64,000 bases of DNA, from positions 197,158 to 261,157 of the forward strand of contig NMRB01000589.1 of the NCBI GenBank assembly GCA_002633025.1, read 5' to 3'. Each line of letters starts with the position of its first letter. The first letter of the stretch is position 1. The position numbers and the translations under genes were made by a program. This DNA is from Notospermus geniculatus (lineage: Eukaryota > Nemertea > Pilidiophora > Heteronemertea > Lineidae). The notes beneath the pieces were generated by a model. It had not been told where the DNA came from. It made no database searches and saw only the letters and a list, made by a program, of their open reading frames with translations. Positions 10,191-22,228 of the stretch are shown here, one piece after another.

Positions 10191-12906
10191 CTATAATATT
10201 TGCGATTTACGTTCACTTCCGATTACGAGTCAAAATTATTCTCCCACAAAATTATGGCATTTTACGATTTGCAAACGTCTATAAAACGTTTTTATCAAGG
10301 ATGTCTACAGCGGACTGCAATTCATTTTGGTAGCTGAAGCCGGAGTCGGACTCGGAAAGCTGCGCAACCTATCTACTTTCACGTCGACCCACTGCGTACG
10401 ATCATTAGCGACCAAAACAACAGATTGCATTCCAAACGTCAGCAGACAACAGTACATAATCAAATCATCAAAAACCAATTTGGAAGAAATCTGCTCAATT
10501 GCAACTGGTTGTTTTGCATCAAAAATAATGTAATGTATACTCTACGTCGAGTTGCTGTACCTTTAGGAGGCAGAGAGATACATTACACCCGCTCGCTGTA
10601 TGAATAATGCAGGCGGCTAGGGTCTTCATCGCATTTAAGCGGGTTGGAGCTATGCCAGTTTGCTGGATGCTGACCTAGGCAGAGCAATACGATGCTAGGA
10701 AGAACCTTGTAACCAGGTTCCCGCGTTCATTGAGCGACCGCAGTACTCACTGGGCGTGTCATGTGCCGTATGTTCGTTTTTCTGTAGCTTATCGTCGAGA
10801 TGTTGGCGATTTTGGATTACGATGTCCCCTAACATACCAAGGTACTGGATGCTGTGAGTATACAACATCAATTTCAACTCGTCGTTTCGTTTTGTTCGTG
10901 TCCTTCGTGCCCGGTTGGCGGGGATTTCATCGGAGATCTCGGCGCGTCGTCGGTCCATATCTCGGAAGCCCGGCGGCAGTGACTGGCAGCATCAGCACTG
11001 CTGCGTCGAAATCTTTTTTTTGTCCACGAATAGGCCTACCAATCATAATGACCATTAACTACGTTTTTCATTGGCATTTCATTTTCATTGGCATTCATCA
11101 TTGGAGGGTTCGTGGGTTCGATTCTGGTAGGAAGCAATGTCTTTCACCTTAGAAACCCGATTTCTATTTCATATTTTTCATTGGCATGGTGTCCGTGTAT
11201 ATAAATGCCTCCTTGCCTCCGCTGCAAAGCATTTGCGTTTCTCCGACACGGTCAGAATTGGTACTACAAGTGGCATTAGTATCCATCCAAAACCGACAGC
11301 GTGTGGAACGTGCAGCAGGGTCATCGCTCGGTGTACCCTGTACCATGTACCCCCAACCAATACCAGACTGGGCCGTCACGCGGTACCGTGATTCGCGCTT
11401 TACCGTGACTTCCGTGGTGAAAAGAGGAAGTGGATCGAATGTGGCGCAACCGCACAACTGCTCGCCGAGCATGGTGGGAATGGTGGTCGCGCTGCAGCGT
11501 GATATCACGGGGCAGTTGAAGTCAACGTTTTACAATGGTTTACTTGTGAAGATTACAACAACAATCGCGGCTAACCGAGGCCACCCGAAGATAAGAGACT
11601 TTAGCACGTCTAATTTCAAAAAAGCGTCAATCGTTTAAAAAAAGCGTCATTTTGAAATGACCTGTCCAAATGCAATCTCTATCATCTTATCTACATACCT
11701 GAACTGAATTTCAGGCTTTGCAGGCGTTTATGGCGCCGAAAATGGCATATAATGCAGGTAGGCATGGCAGGCCTGCCATTACGGCTGTCGAGGTAAATTT
11801 CGGTCGAAAATTGCCTGTAAAATCTTTAAACGTCAGTATGACACAGTGAATTCTTGCTTGTTTATTGACAAAAATTGTATAAGTTTACGGTGAGAAGTTT
11901 CCGTCCCCTCCACGCAGGATTGTAGGTGTTTTCTGCCAAAACAAGTATTGTATTTTGTACAGTCATTGCGCGGTTGGGCGCGACAAAGTCACGTGCACGT
12001 TTCCATCACGGTACCGCGTGACGGCCCAGTCTGAATACCGTACAGCCAACATACATACGTCATTATTTGTACATTAGTTCTGTTCCTGACGTATAATTAT
12101 CCAATATTGGCTCTGCAGTTGACATGGTAATCACCGGGCCATTTCTAGCTTCCGTCGGTTACGTTGTAATGATGTGTGCCCAGTAATTGCCAGAGCGAGG
12201 TTAGGTTTGTAGGCTGCACTGCAGACTCCCTGCGAACAGCCTAATTGATGTTTGAATAAGCAAATCACTAAAGATCAAACTGGTGTTGTCTGTCATTGCC
12301 GCCAGAGGTCTCACTTGTTCTTCGCGGCGTGGTTGACGTCACTAAGCGCATTTGGGTGAACTGGTGCGGACGTGAACTCTCAAAATGACACCCAGGATCG
12401 AACATCTCTGCCCAAGCTCCCTGTTGTGAACAAAAGCAGGGCTCTGGCCGACCTCTGCACCTTCTGCACGGCCAGCGATGGGAGAGAGGCTGATTTCAAT
12501 GGTTATAACCAACAACGTTCATTTTGGTGCACGCTGTACCAGGCAGCTGATATAGTTGCTCATCCGTTGCGATTCATCGCTTGAACGAGCGCCAAATACC
12601 TTTCCAACATAAAAAATCGTGTTCTTTGCCTTTAACATGTAACCTATCCAGTTCATTTGGTCCGTATCCTGGCCCGATACGGTGAGCGATGCCATCTCGT
12701 CGCTGTAAGAGGGAAATTAGAACAGTATTTCTCTTTCTGTTGGCAGATTACTGTTTGGATTACCTTCAGATCTATACACAAGTTCCCCAGTTGCTGAAGA
12801 GGACGGTTTTTTACACGAGCTGTGTTTGTTAGGTAGCAGAGTGATGGATGCAGTTAACTCGTTGAGAACGTTATTCATTTACAGCAGCAAACAAACTTCC
12901 GATAAT

Positions 12907-13075
12907 GCAGGTTGATCCAGAATTTTTGGCAGAGGGGGTCAGGGCCGCCGAGGGCGGTCGTTTGCAGGCGGGCGCCGAAGATGCCCGCGCCGACGGGGGT
13001 CTGGAGGGGGGGGGCAGAAAATTTTGAAATCTAGAAGGCCGTAGACGCGATTTCCTGGCATCTCAGTATCAAAAC
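12907..13075 (+). mobile_element. GGATCC-ended G-rich element, copy A (left part, truncated by gap)
   Basis: Starts CAGGTTGATCCAGAATTTTTGG and matches the full element in copy B at 30372-30651. The right part is lost in the N run 13076-13115. The GGGGGTCAGGGCCGCC text and small ORFs are non-coding repeat sequence. Confidence 0.7.
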
Positions 13076-13115
13076 NNNNNNNNNNNNNNNNNNNNNNNNN
13101 NNNNNNNNNNNNNNN
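13076..13115. other. Assembly gap (40 Ns)
   Basis: A run of N. In copy B the matching interval (about 30541-30651) is about 110 bp and contains A-runs and a C-run, so the gap length here is not a real distance. Confidence 0.95.
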
Positions 13116-13537
13116 CAGTCAGGAACTTTTGCCGCATCGGGAGATCACCTCCCGATTGGGATTTTGCATCTCCCGACTGGGAGGTTGTGTCCGAAACGGG
13201 ATATTATGTTGTAATTTTTTGTTACTTGAACAGGAGGAATGTCTCGATCAGGCAGTTCAAAATCTAAGAACTGATTTGCGCATCACATCGCGCATTTGCG
13301 CATGGTCGTAACCAGTGGAAAACGTGAAACAAAGATCAAGGTTTGTGTGAAAAAAATTTCTGATTGAAGTAAATTTTCTGGCCGAGTTGACGTTGATTTT
13401 GATGAAAGTTGGGAAGGGAAGAGAACATTGAAATCCCAATTGGGAGGTGTACGAAAACTCAATTCGGTTATTACCTCCCGACTGGGATTTTTTTCGATTG
13501 GGAGGTCACCTCCCGATACGGCAAAAGTTCCTGACTG
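13116..13537. mobile_element. 422-bp element with CAGTCAGGAACTTTTGCCG inverted ends (copy A only)
   Basis: Terminal inverted repeats of about 40 bp begin CAGTCAGGAACTTTTGCCG. The subterminal words GGGAGGTCACCTCCCGAT are themselves palindromic. Copy B goes directly from the GGATCC element to TAATGGTAGCATC, so this is an insertion in copy A. The left target site is hidden by the gap, so no duplication can be scored. Confidence 0.75.
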
Positions 13538-14361
13538 GTAATGGTAGCATCATGCCATGCTACCACTGCCAGTCTCCTTTGGGGTGGAGACTGGTTGCCT
13601 TTTAGTTCACCCAAGGTTACAGAGACTGCAAGTGATCCGCCATAAGCCGAGCACAATATGTCCAGGGCCCATGACATAAATCATCCAGTGCCAGGATTGG
13701 ACGTAATCCATTTCCGTGACAACTAAATGGCGACGTAATCTCCGCTGCACCGGGCGGCACTCACTCATGGCGACAGCCGACAGTTTGTTTGACTCCATGA
13801 CATGTTGCCAATACCATCAGTGTCGGCCTCCGCCTGCCAGTCAGGCTCGCTTTGGAAGGTATTGGTGTAAAAGGTTTTACTTGGAGGCCAACGACAACAG
13901 AAAGAATGGCGGAAAAACGCATTAGGAAACATGGGAAAGGCGCCAGAGAAATCGATCTGTGCCATCGACTGAAAGGTCCTTTGAACAATTGTTGCTTTCT
14001 CGTGTCCACATTGTCAGAGAATGATTTCCAAGCGTGTATAGATGCTCTTTCCACAGATTCTTCGCCAACCTTAGGTTCTCAAAGGTAAGCTGCATGCGGC
14101 TCACAGGCCAGCTGATGACTTGGCGCAAGAGAATGTGAAGTAATAACGCTGTTCTGACCGACGATACATGGAATGAACATGTATGATTGATCCCGAATCA
14201 GCAGTTTATCTGATCCAACTCGTGACGTTGAGAACTAGACCGGTTCCGATCTTTGCCGCTACAGTCCCGCGACGTTCGCTCTTGTGGAACGGACAGTAGC
14301 GCTGCGGGAGTTTAGCAGCATAGACGGGAACCAGTCTATTTGAGAACGGACCGCCTGATTC

Positions 14362-14782
14362 CAGGCGCGTGTCCAGAGGGGGGGTCCAGGGGGTCCGGAC
14401 CCCCCGCTGCTCGCGCAGGCCATAGATTTTTTTACCCTTATTACTTCAAGCGAGCATGAAATACAGGGAGAGGGGCTAGTAGGTGAGGGGTCAGGGGTCT
14501 AGCGGGTTCTCGAAACTTCGGACCCCTACCCGCTTTCTGTTATGAGTAAGCCCATGTGGTAGCTTATAGCCGTTGTCGGGTACGGCGGATGCGACCAGGT
14601 TCACTCAGTCAAGACATGTTCAAGGCTGAAATGCTGGGAAATGGCGTCTTCGGTGTGCAGATTTTACAAAATTTCCTACCCGCGAGGGGGACACCCCCTC
14701 GCGCTCCCCCTCTCTGGCTCCATTCTCGACGACCCTCGACCCCCTGGACCCCCCTCTGCTCGAAATCCTGGACACGCCCCTG
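14362..14782. mobile_element. 421-bp hAT-type element (copy A only)
   Basis: The left end CAGGCGCGTGTCCAGAGG and right end CCTGGACACGCCCCTG are inverted; CAGGGGCGTGTCCAG is a typical hAT terminus. Copy B is uninterrupted (CCTGATTCCCAACCAG near 31462). No clean 8-bp duplication is visible, so the edge may be eroded. Non-coding G/C-rich interior. Confidence 0.7.
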
Positions 14783-15147
14783 GGTTCCCAACCAGTACAC
14801 TACAGTTCAGCGGTTAAGGGTTGATTTTCGCCAGAATCTTTCACTTCAAGAAAGCATGAAACTGCCCACAGGGGTACTTTGGTACCTAAGGATCATGAAA
14901 AAAATGGACCCCAAAAATTCGCGGCCCCTGGCGGCCGCCATATTGAATTTAAACATGGCCGCCAAAATAGCCATTTTCGGCAATATTTAATAGTCCGAAC
15001 ACGAAACCCCGATTTTTGGTATGAAATTTGCCGACCTATCTAAATCGGTAGAGAATTGCTTCCTGTAGGCCCCTACATTACATGAAAAACATTCCCGGCA
15101 CATTTGCATATTCTTTTGACGGAAGTTACGGCCGATTGAATTTTTGG

Positions 15148-15230
15148 AACTGACTTGATCATTGGACCCAAGAACTGTTGTACGGGAGAATGAGAACCGG
15201 TGTACAACTAACTTTTGAACAGTTGGATTA
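15148..15230 (+). repeat. Dispersed repeat word shared with 31794-31877 and 51341-51429
   Basis: The segment from ACTGACTTGATCATTGGACC to TTTTGAACAGTTGGATTA recurs in copy B and also, more diverged, inside the foldback at 51191-51558. Its parent element is not identified. Confidence 0.5.
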
Positions 15231-16327
15231 GTAGCAGCAGCAACAACAACATAAGCTCCTCATCGGAGGCACATCAGTGGTTATCCCATCGCATTGGCAC
15301 AGCTAAATGTACCCAAAAAAGAGGGAAATTTATATCACACTCGAGGCACATTGCCAAAATATAAACGGTATCTCTTACATCAGGATTCGGGACCGAAGTA
15401 CGGTTGCCTAGCAACGGCTGGAAAACGATTACTTGCTTTCAAGACTGTAGAAAAAGCAATCCAGCAGCTCCATGACAGATATTCACTTATGTATGAAACA
15501 TATCCCTCGGGACGGGGGAGGTTTAGTGCGGAAAGTTGATGAAAAGAGATGTTTTTAGGGGCTTTAGAAAGACTTATGAACCGAGAACACATGCTCCCCC
15601 TTTTAGCGAATCAATTGATCGAATTTATATGTTTTAATTGGGTGGATTATGAGATCAAGAACGAGTTCAGTATGACAACCATTCTTAATGGGACGTCTAT
15701 TATATATCCAGTTTGGGAGGCATTTCACTCAAATTGCCAGCACCTCTTGTCAACCGGAAGTGACGTCATGACCACAGGTTTCGTTAGTCTGGTTCCCGGT
15801 CTCCCGATGTACAAATTCTAACAAGTAGCGGTTGATCATCCTGGAACCAATCGAAAGGAACTGTCCAGTCTTCAGCTGGCTGAGCCGGTCCCTCCTTTCC
15901 TGTCTTCATGACGACAAAGACAGGCCCCAAACAACCTGGACAACCTCGTTCCCGGTCATTGGAGCAGGTTGAAGAGACAGGCTAGCACTGGAGAGATTGG
16001 TCCTGTTCAGTCACCAGACCAGAGCAAAGCTGTCACTTCGCAGCAAACGTCCCCGAATTGAAATAAAGACGTCAAACAGCTCAGGCGGACATTGATCATA
16101 AATCGAGCCGGTCCCTTGTGGGTGCGCATTAAGATCAGAAACGGATTTCCCTTGCCAGCGGCGGGAGAAATCGTTATTTTTATGAAATATTATCCTTTGA
16201 AAATCCATTAGGGGAGTTTAAAGTAAGTCTTTATTGTCATCAGTAAGATCTTTGACGCCATAAATCTCTATGGTGACCTCCGTTAGGGGGCGCTCGTATC
16301 GAACTTTGGCAAAATAGAAGCGGGTCC

Positions 16328-16746
16328 GGGTGTGTTTCAAAATTGGTCACCCAAGAAAATGGGGCAAAATTTAACTTTGAAATATCACAAAGATTTGTGC
16401 CATTGATTTTCCAAAAATCAAATGTAGTAGTATTTGATAATATAGACCTTTAACTATTAGTTTCTCCATCTTGGATGTACGGTGTACACTCATTTGAAGG
16501 AGGGTATCAAAAAATATTGAGCTTAAATACCAGCAAAATCTATCGTTCCGTCTGACACCAAAACTACTTTCTGCTGTCAGACTTTAAAGGGTTGATAGAT
16601 CAATTAGTTTGCAGTGCCATAATTTAGAGCTCCATGATACCTAGTTCTGACATGAATATTAGAGTTTCAAGAAACAGCCTTCACCAGTAGACAAAAAATG
16701 GTGAACATTTTCTGGTGTCGGACGGAACACTTTTTGAAACACACCC
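16328..16746. mobile_element. 419-bp element with GGGTGTGTTTCAAAA ends (copy A only)
   Basis: Perfect 15-bp terminal inverted repeats GGGTGTGTTTCAAAA, flanked by GTCC on both sides (16324-16327 and 16747-16750). Copy B has GGGGGTCCGTCCTG uninterrupted (near 32970). A 4-bp duplication with GGG termini does not fit hAT; the superfamily is unresolved. Confidence 0.75.
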
Positions 16747-18548
16747 GTCCGTCCTGAACCATCAGGGTCAATGCAAATGCTCCAACCCGCGCACGTTGGG
16801 TGCGATAGGGACCGTTCTAAACTTCCTGGGGGACGTACCAAATTTATACTGGTTCAACCAACTGCCGTTTCATTAGACCATGGCCTCGTGCTGAGCTAGA
16901 TTTGGCCCAGTAACGGTCGTTATAAAGAAAACGAATTAACCTATAAAATAATGAGGCAATCGGCCATTGTTGCCAATATCATTTCTCACACATAAAAATT
17001 CTATCATTTGTCAAAAGTTCTGGTCATTTACTGTTGAATTATGGACAATTAACCGTAAATAATGTTGACCTATATATTCTGTAAAAAATTAGTGAGCGAC
17101 CTCGGCGGGTCAGTTTTTGTATTGCCGATTATGCCCATTTTGTTTTACCAAAGCCAACATTATGATCATGAAATGTGCAGTCCGTACCAACATGGTAGTA
17201 GAATGCCAGTCACCAGTTTCTGCGACTCACACGATTGTAAAATTTGTTATATAATACCGCTGCTTTATTTGAATGACATTTGATAGATTGCGAATACAAT
17301 ACGTAAAACGCTATAAGCCGTCATTGTTCTCTAAGATTCGGTTACAAGGTTAAAATAAGGTACCGAAACAATCGATATCCCGACTCGGCTCATTCCGAAC
17401 ATTCGCACGGGACTGGTTCTCTGTCCGCACACTAGTCTTGGTATCACTAGCCGCTGTTGCGACGCTGGGGAATCGCAGTTTTTGTGTAGCGACAATGCGG
17501 AACAAAACAGCTGGCTGCGCCAGACTACCCGCAATCTCCGTGCAACTGACCTCTGGCTGTCTGGAGCATGACTTCCGACGTGTGCGAATACGTCCGTCCG
17601 TCAATCAATCAAATCCTTCTTATTGTTTTCTCTGACTGACCTATTGTCTGCCCCAACCCTCCGCCATCGTTTCCGATGATTCATCGAATAAATTGTCGGC
17701 ATGATTAGAATTCAATCAGATTATTACGATCGTTTATTTCCATTTCATAATTCCTGGTCGGTGTATATATCACGAAGGGCCATGAGTCAAACGGTAGCGT
17801 GACGCGGCTGAGTGTGCGGACACCGAATCGTGTCAGCCACGCCGATTGAATTCAAATTTCCGCTTTTCGCGGCGGTAGTGCCGGTTGACTTTCCATCGAT
17901 CTCGGCTCGTTCTGTAGGCCTATACTTGTAGCTGGTTTTTTAAAGTTCTGTCGGATTCCAATGCAATTTAGATGTACCGTTACTAGAGACGTCCAACAGC
18001 CAATATTGTACCTCAAGGTAGAATCCGTGAATTTGATTGGCCGATACGCATCACGTGGCGTAACATTTCGGTATACCCTCATGGCTGGCTGCAACGTGTT
18101 TCATCCAGTCGCATATTCTTTGTCCTCTTTCGTGTTCACACGGACTGTTTACGCCGCCAGTTCACTCATTCATCTTTTTAGTCCACTTTTTACCCACAAC
18201 ATAACATTGTGTCTGCTGCGACGGTAAACACGCATCACGTCACATGACACAAACAAACAACTCTTATTGGGCGTTTCTATGGTAAAGTAAAAAACGTAGT
18301 TCAGCGGACTTTGTCGTCTGCTGTCGTTTTTTTGCGGAACGGCTCGTGCTTGTTGTGTTTACAAACATTACAAAGAAGTCGTAGGGTGAATAAACGAACA
18401 CGAAACAGATGGATCGGGTGATAAGCCTGGCGCATGCGCACTTGGCCCTACTCTCTGCACAATGAGGATCTCCGAAAACATCCGAAGATGTCGGCCGAAC
18501 CATTCCTTACGTCACGGAGGCGATTTCAACGCTGGAGTTTGAAGAGGG

Positions 18549-18710
18549 AGGGGCGAATCCAGGATTTCGGGAAAAAGGGGGCGCACTGTGTAGAAACATT
18601 GAAATCTGCGCTGAATGATTTGCTCCAAATATCACAGTTTCACGATCGATTTTACAGATTGGTTGGCCGAAAGGGGGCGTGCGCCGGGCGCCCCCTTGGA
18701 TCCGCGCATG
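18549..18710 (+). mobile_element. GGATCC-ended G-rich element, short form (copy A)
   Basis: From GGGGCGAATCCAGGATTTCGG to CCCCCTTGGATCCGCGC: inverted ends of the hAT-like GGCGGATCCAG type. Present in both duplicated copies (35110-35272), so it predates their divergence. Non-coding. Confidence 0.65.
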
Positions 18711-19071
18711 AATAAGCTGCAAATTTCTCCTTCAGAATTCGGCCAGGCCCTGTTACCACGTCACTTCGAAAGACACTTTTGCGGCACTGAAAGGGTGAAG
18801 GCGACGGCAGACAACAATGAAATACCAGTAAAAGACTGATGTCTTTGTCATTAATATCAGATATTATACCTTGACGTGTATTATATCGATCTAACGAAAG
18901 ATCACTTCACCTGACGATTCTAATATATAATCCTACAGTATAGGGCTGATATCAGCGTCTGTGACAGAGGTAACATAAGGCCGTCCGTGAAAGAGTAACG
19001 CATGATTTCATATTACTCTAAAGTACCTTGGGTGACGTCACGACTTAATATGTAGCAGTACTTGTCGGAGT

Positions 19072-19221
19072 AAAGGCGGTGACAGACTGGCGCGTACGCA
19101 ACGCGTCTGGAAGCGTTCAACCAATCAGGGAGGAGGTAACACGGACCGAAACACCTACCGAAGAATCTGATTGGCGGAACGCCTGCAGTACGCGCTGCGT
19201 ACGCGCCAGTCTGTCACCGGC
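19072..19221. mobile_element. Palindromic MITE, GGTGACAGACTGGCGCG arms (copy A only)
   Basis: The arms CGGTGACAGACTGGCGCGTA and the inverse TACGCGCCAGTCTGTCACCG enclose about 100 bp. The right side abuts a TTAA (19222-19225) shared with the next element; the left side has TAAAGG, a decayed version of the same border. Absent from copy B near 35630. Confidence 0.7.
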
Positions 19222-19225
19222 TTAA

Positions 19226-19375
19226 AGCAGCTTTTCCACGAGGCGATTGCGGACGCGGTTTCGGTGGCGGGAGCGGGTGCGAGTGAAACAGCTAAAGGGA
19301 AATACGTTGGATCGATTTTTTCCACCCGCGCCCGCCTCCTATTCCGCGCCCGCAAACGCCTCGTGGAAAAGCAGC
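19226..19375. mobile_element. 150-bp palindromic MITE flanked by TTAA (copy A only)
   Basis: The arms GCAGCTTTTCCACGAGGCG and the inverse CGCCTCGTGGAAAAGC lie between two TTAA tetranucleotides (19222-19225, 19376-19379), the target choice of piggyBac- and Kolobok-type elements. It directly abuts the preceding palindrome. Absent in copy B. Confidence 0.75.
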
Positions 19376-19447
19376 TTAAGGCCTCTTTTGATCCGATTGT
19401 CGTGATCGTACGGAAAACCATTGTTCGATCTCCCCATTTCATTGTAA

Positions 19448-19610
19448 TAGGAGCAGTCAGTCGTGCGTATTGCCAAAAGATGGCAGCAAAGTTCTAGCGG
19501 ACCAATACACAGGAAAATCCACCCTGCTCGATCAAGAATGAATGGGTCCGCTATATGCATTGAATTGGGCCGTAGTGGCACCTATTGGTTAACTCACTAA
19601 CAGCTCCTAT
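19448..19610 (+). mobile_element. Miniature element, family ATAGGAGC (copy 2, absent from copy B)
   Basis: TAGGAGCAGTCAGTCG at the left and GCTCCTA at the right are inverted. Copy B has an empty site here: CACTGTAACTGGTCC at about 35690-35706. The duplicated target appears to be only about two bases (AT or TA). The core matches 635-804. Confidence 0.65.
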
Positions 19611-20346
19611 TGGTCCTAGAATGCCTTATTTCTTATCATTACTGTAAGGTACCTGGAGTGACTGTGGCAGCTGAGCACTCAGAGCCAGCTTTTCAATTGT
19701 GGTGATCGATCTCGAGGTATTTTGGAGTATGTTTAGGTACACTGGCACTCAGACTTGCTGCCGTCATCGATGAAATCGGCAAGACCAGCTGTTGACATCA
19801 CTCATATCATTGTCAATTTCATATACTTGATAAAATTTTACGCCCTGTTCTTTATCTTACTCATAAACATATTATGAATCATTTCATTTTGAGCAGCCAC
19901 AATGAGAAAGTTGGGGGATATCATAAAAACGACCAACACACGTATTCCGTAACCGGGTATAATGTTGACAATAGAAACAGCCATTCTCCCAGTCATGCCA
20001 GTCAGCATTGGCTGCTATTATGTGCTACTATTACCAGCGGATAATGAGATTCAGCAGGGGAGGCTGGTTTTCTGAGTCTGACGGACTGGTATTGTTTCCT
20101 CATTAAAAAAATTACAGTGGGAGGCACAACGGACGCATCTGTGGCGGCGGGTCCGTGGCGTGTATTTCGCTCAGTGTATCCGTCTTCGCCATCTCGTCTT
20201 TGCGTGTTTTCCGTCCATTAACAGTATTTCGCAGTATTATCCCCGAGACTAGGACACACCGTGCGTGACATTTTCAAATATTCTCTACATATTCTCATAC
20301 TTTTATTAATGTGTGGATTAGACGTTTTTATGGAGATGGATGCCCC

Positions 20347-20347
20347 N
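20347..20347. other. Single N at a scaffold join (copy A)
   Basis: One N in GATGCCCCNGTTAGC. Copy B has a 560-base N run starting at the same place in the alignment, so both copies fail to assemble here. The single N probably hides missing bases. Confidence 0.9.
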
Positions 20348-22031
20348 GTTAGCAACCATCTGAGTGGTAATCCACGGCGGGCAGGTGCGGTGAGAATGCA
20401 ACACTATACGGGCAGTTTCAGAAAAAATGTCCGAAACGAGAGAAGAACACAGAGTAACTCAGTGGGTGCGCCTCCAAATATCCCAGTGGGCGTGGCGGGG
20501 AGTTGTCATGGTGACAGAGCTGTCGTCTGCTAAATACGACTTGCCTCCTCCGACGTGAGGAGTCATAACTCCTCACAAAGACTAGAGAGCAGCCTAATCA
20601 TGCTAATGGCAAAGAGTTTTTCATTATAAGACGTTTTGGAGCAGAGTGTAGTGGCAGGACATGGCGTAGCGTCAGAGATGCCGCGTGTTCGATCCTCAGC
20701 TGAGTCACAGCTTGTCTCCCATCTGGTTTGGAAGCAGCAGAAAAGTGTTGAATAATCTGTTGATCTTCCCGAAAGGCTCTTTGATGCAAGCTTTTAGGAC
20801 AACTTCGAGCGTAAGGTTCAATGTCTCGACCAAGCAGTCTATACAGCTGGCTTCAACTGTCAAAACAGTAGGACCACCAACCCTTCTCTGGTCATCAACA
20901 CAGCGTTATTGATATTTCTCACAAATTGTGACAAGCTCTGAAAGGGTTCACTTAGTCACCCGTCCAGCCATCAACACCAACCTCACAGTGTACTGTCAGC
21001 CATGTTGATCTAATGGACGACACTCCAATGGCGGGCGTGAAAAAACTCTACAACATCATCGATTGCAGAGAAAATACTTGATGGCCATTTTGCATTTCAT
21101 CGGAAATCTATTCATTCGGAGGCTGACGGACTTTTCTGGAGCGAGAGGCTTCCAGTGCTGATGTTGTTAATCAATAGGCTATTTCACAGTTTGATCTTTG
21201 AGGCCCGTTTCGGAAAACCAAACAGAAGCTGCGATTGGTTAAATTATCATCACGTGACGTAGCCACGTGACGCAAGATTCAGTCATGCTCAGAAGTGCCC
21301 AAAGTCGTGGCGACGTCCGTCTTTGGTTAGACTGGTACCCGGTCTTCTGGGCAGCTTGCAATCAGGAATGTGTTCGGTCTAATCTTTGTTTCTGGCCAAG
21401 CAACATCAGGGCCCAGCATCAGGGCTACATCTTGGGTTCTGGCCATTAGAGCGATCCTCAAGGACAGGAGATCCTACAGTGACCACTTGCGCCCATAAAT
21501 GTAGGCCTAATTGTCCTCCCTTCCCTTCCCTCCATCCTTAGCTGCGGCACTGCTGCCGATTTCTTTACTGGGCATTTGCAATTCATCAAACTGCATACAG
21601 CATCCTGTCCTCATGTCGTCACCACTCCCCACTCTTCATCCTCTCCATAATCCGTTGACCATTTAATGACACGGTGGGGCGTGCTGGTTCGATCCTGACA
21701 CATGTCCGTACGTCATCAATCACCGTGACTCACCCGCCATGTTTTTTCCCGCCATCATTGATTGAGGTCATTAACAACTTGATCAAAATCGTCCTTCATT
21801 ACCTCTCTTGATTGATGTCTCGGCTGGTAATTTGTGTCCTTGGGAGCCGCAGTCACATTGTGACGATTTTATATGCAAATTAGTATGAATAATGCATGAT
21901 GATTGGTCTACTCACGGTGCCCGTGTGGAAGGACTGCTTCCCGGGACTGCTTGTCCTCACGAATCATAGTCCAATGTCGGGAGTTCTGCTCGGCCTAAAT
22001 CTGCAAGGTCTATACGAATTCGCTAACCCCA

Positions 22032-22162
22032 TCAATAGGGAGGTTTTCGCAAGCGCCCGGTTAGGCCCTACGACGACGTTTATCTATTGTGTGGGTGTAC
22101 CCAAACAATAGATAAACGTTGTCGTATGGCCTAACCGGGCGCTTGCGAAACCTCCCTATTGA
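22032..22162. mobile_element. Near-perfect hairpin MITE (copy A)
   Basis: Arms of about 58 bp start TCAATAGGGAGG and contain GCAAGCGCCCGGTTAGGCC. They are inverted with very few mismatches around a 13-bp loop (TGTGGGTGTACCC). Present in both duplicated copies (39098-39226). The RNA would form a long stable stem. Confidence 0.8.
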
Positions 22163-22228
22163 ATGATCACACCGCACCACAAGCAGTGGCTGACGTATAG
22201 AGACTGAGACCAACGTCAACAATTTTTA

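Larger units (their letters stand above)
8690..10370. mobile_element. Foldback element in copy A, split by two later insertions
   Basis: The arms at about 8670-8866 and 10199-10370 are inverted. The uninterrupted version is in copy B (27222-27625), with ends near GGATGCGCAACTTTCCGAC and its inverse. In copy A the centre is occupied by the elements at 8867-10045 and 10066-10190. Confidence 0.7.

Noticed and set aside
10695-10958. Minus-strand 87-codon ORF with protein-like composition
   Set aside because: Copy B has a two-base insertion (CCCCTAAAACATACC versus CCCCTAACATACC) that breaks the frame.
11106-11128. Box-B-like GGGTTCGATTCT, and another near 21680 (GGTTCGATCC)
   Set aside because: No box A at the right spacing and no cloverleaf, so not called as tRNA or SINE.
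12372-12584. 70-codon ORF shared with 29835-30047
   Set aside because: All differences near its start change amino acids, the rest is simply identical DNA, and there is no recognised family.
15294-15821. Two ORFs (81 and 90 codons) shared by both duplicated copies (also 31954-32469)
   Set aside because: Differences between the copies are mostly amino-acid changing and a homopolymer length change alters one start, so there is no sign of selection on a protein.
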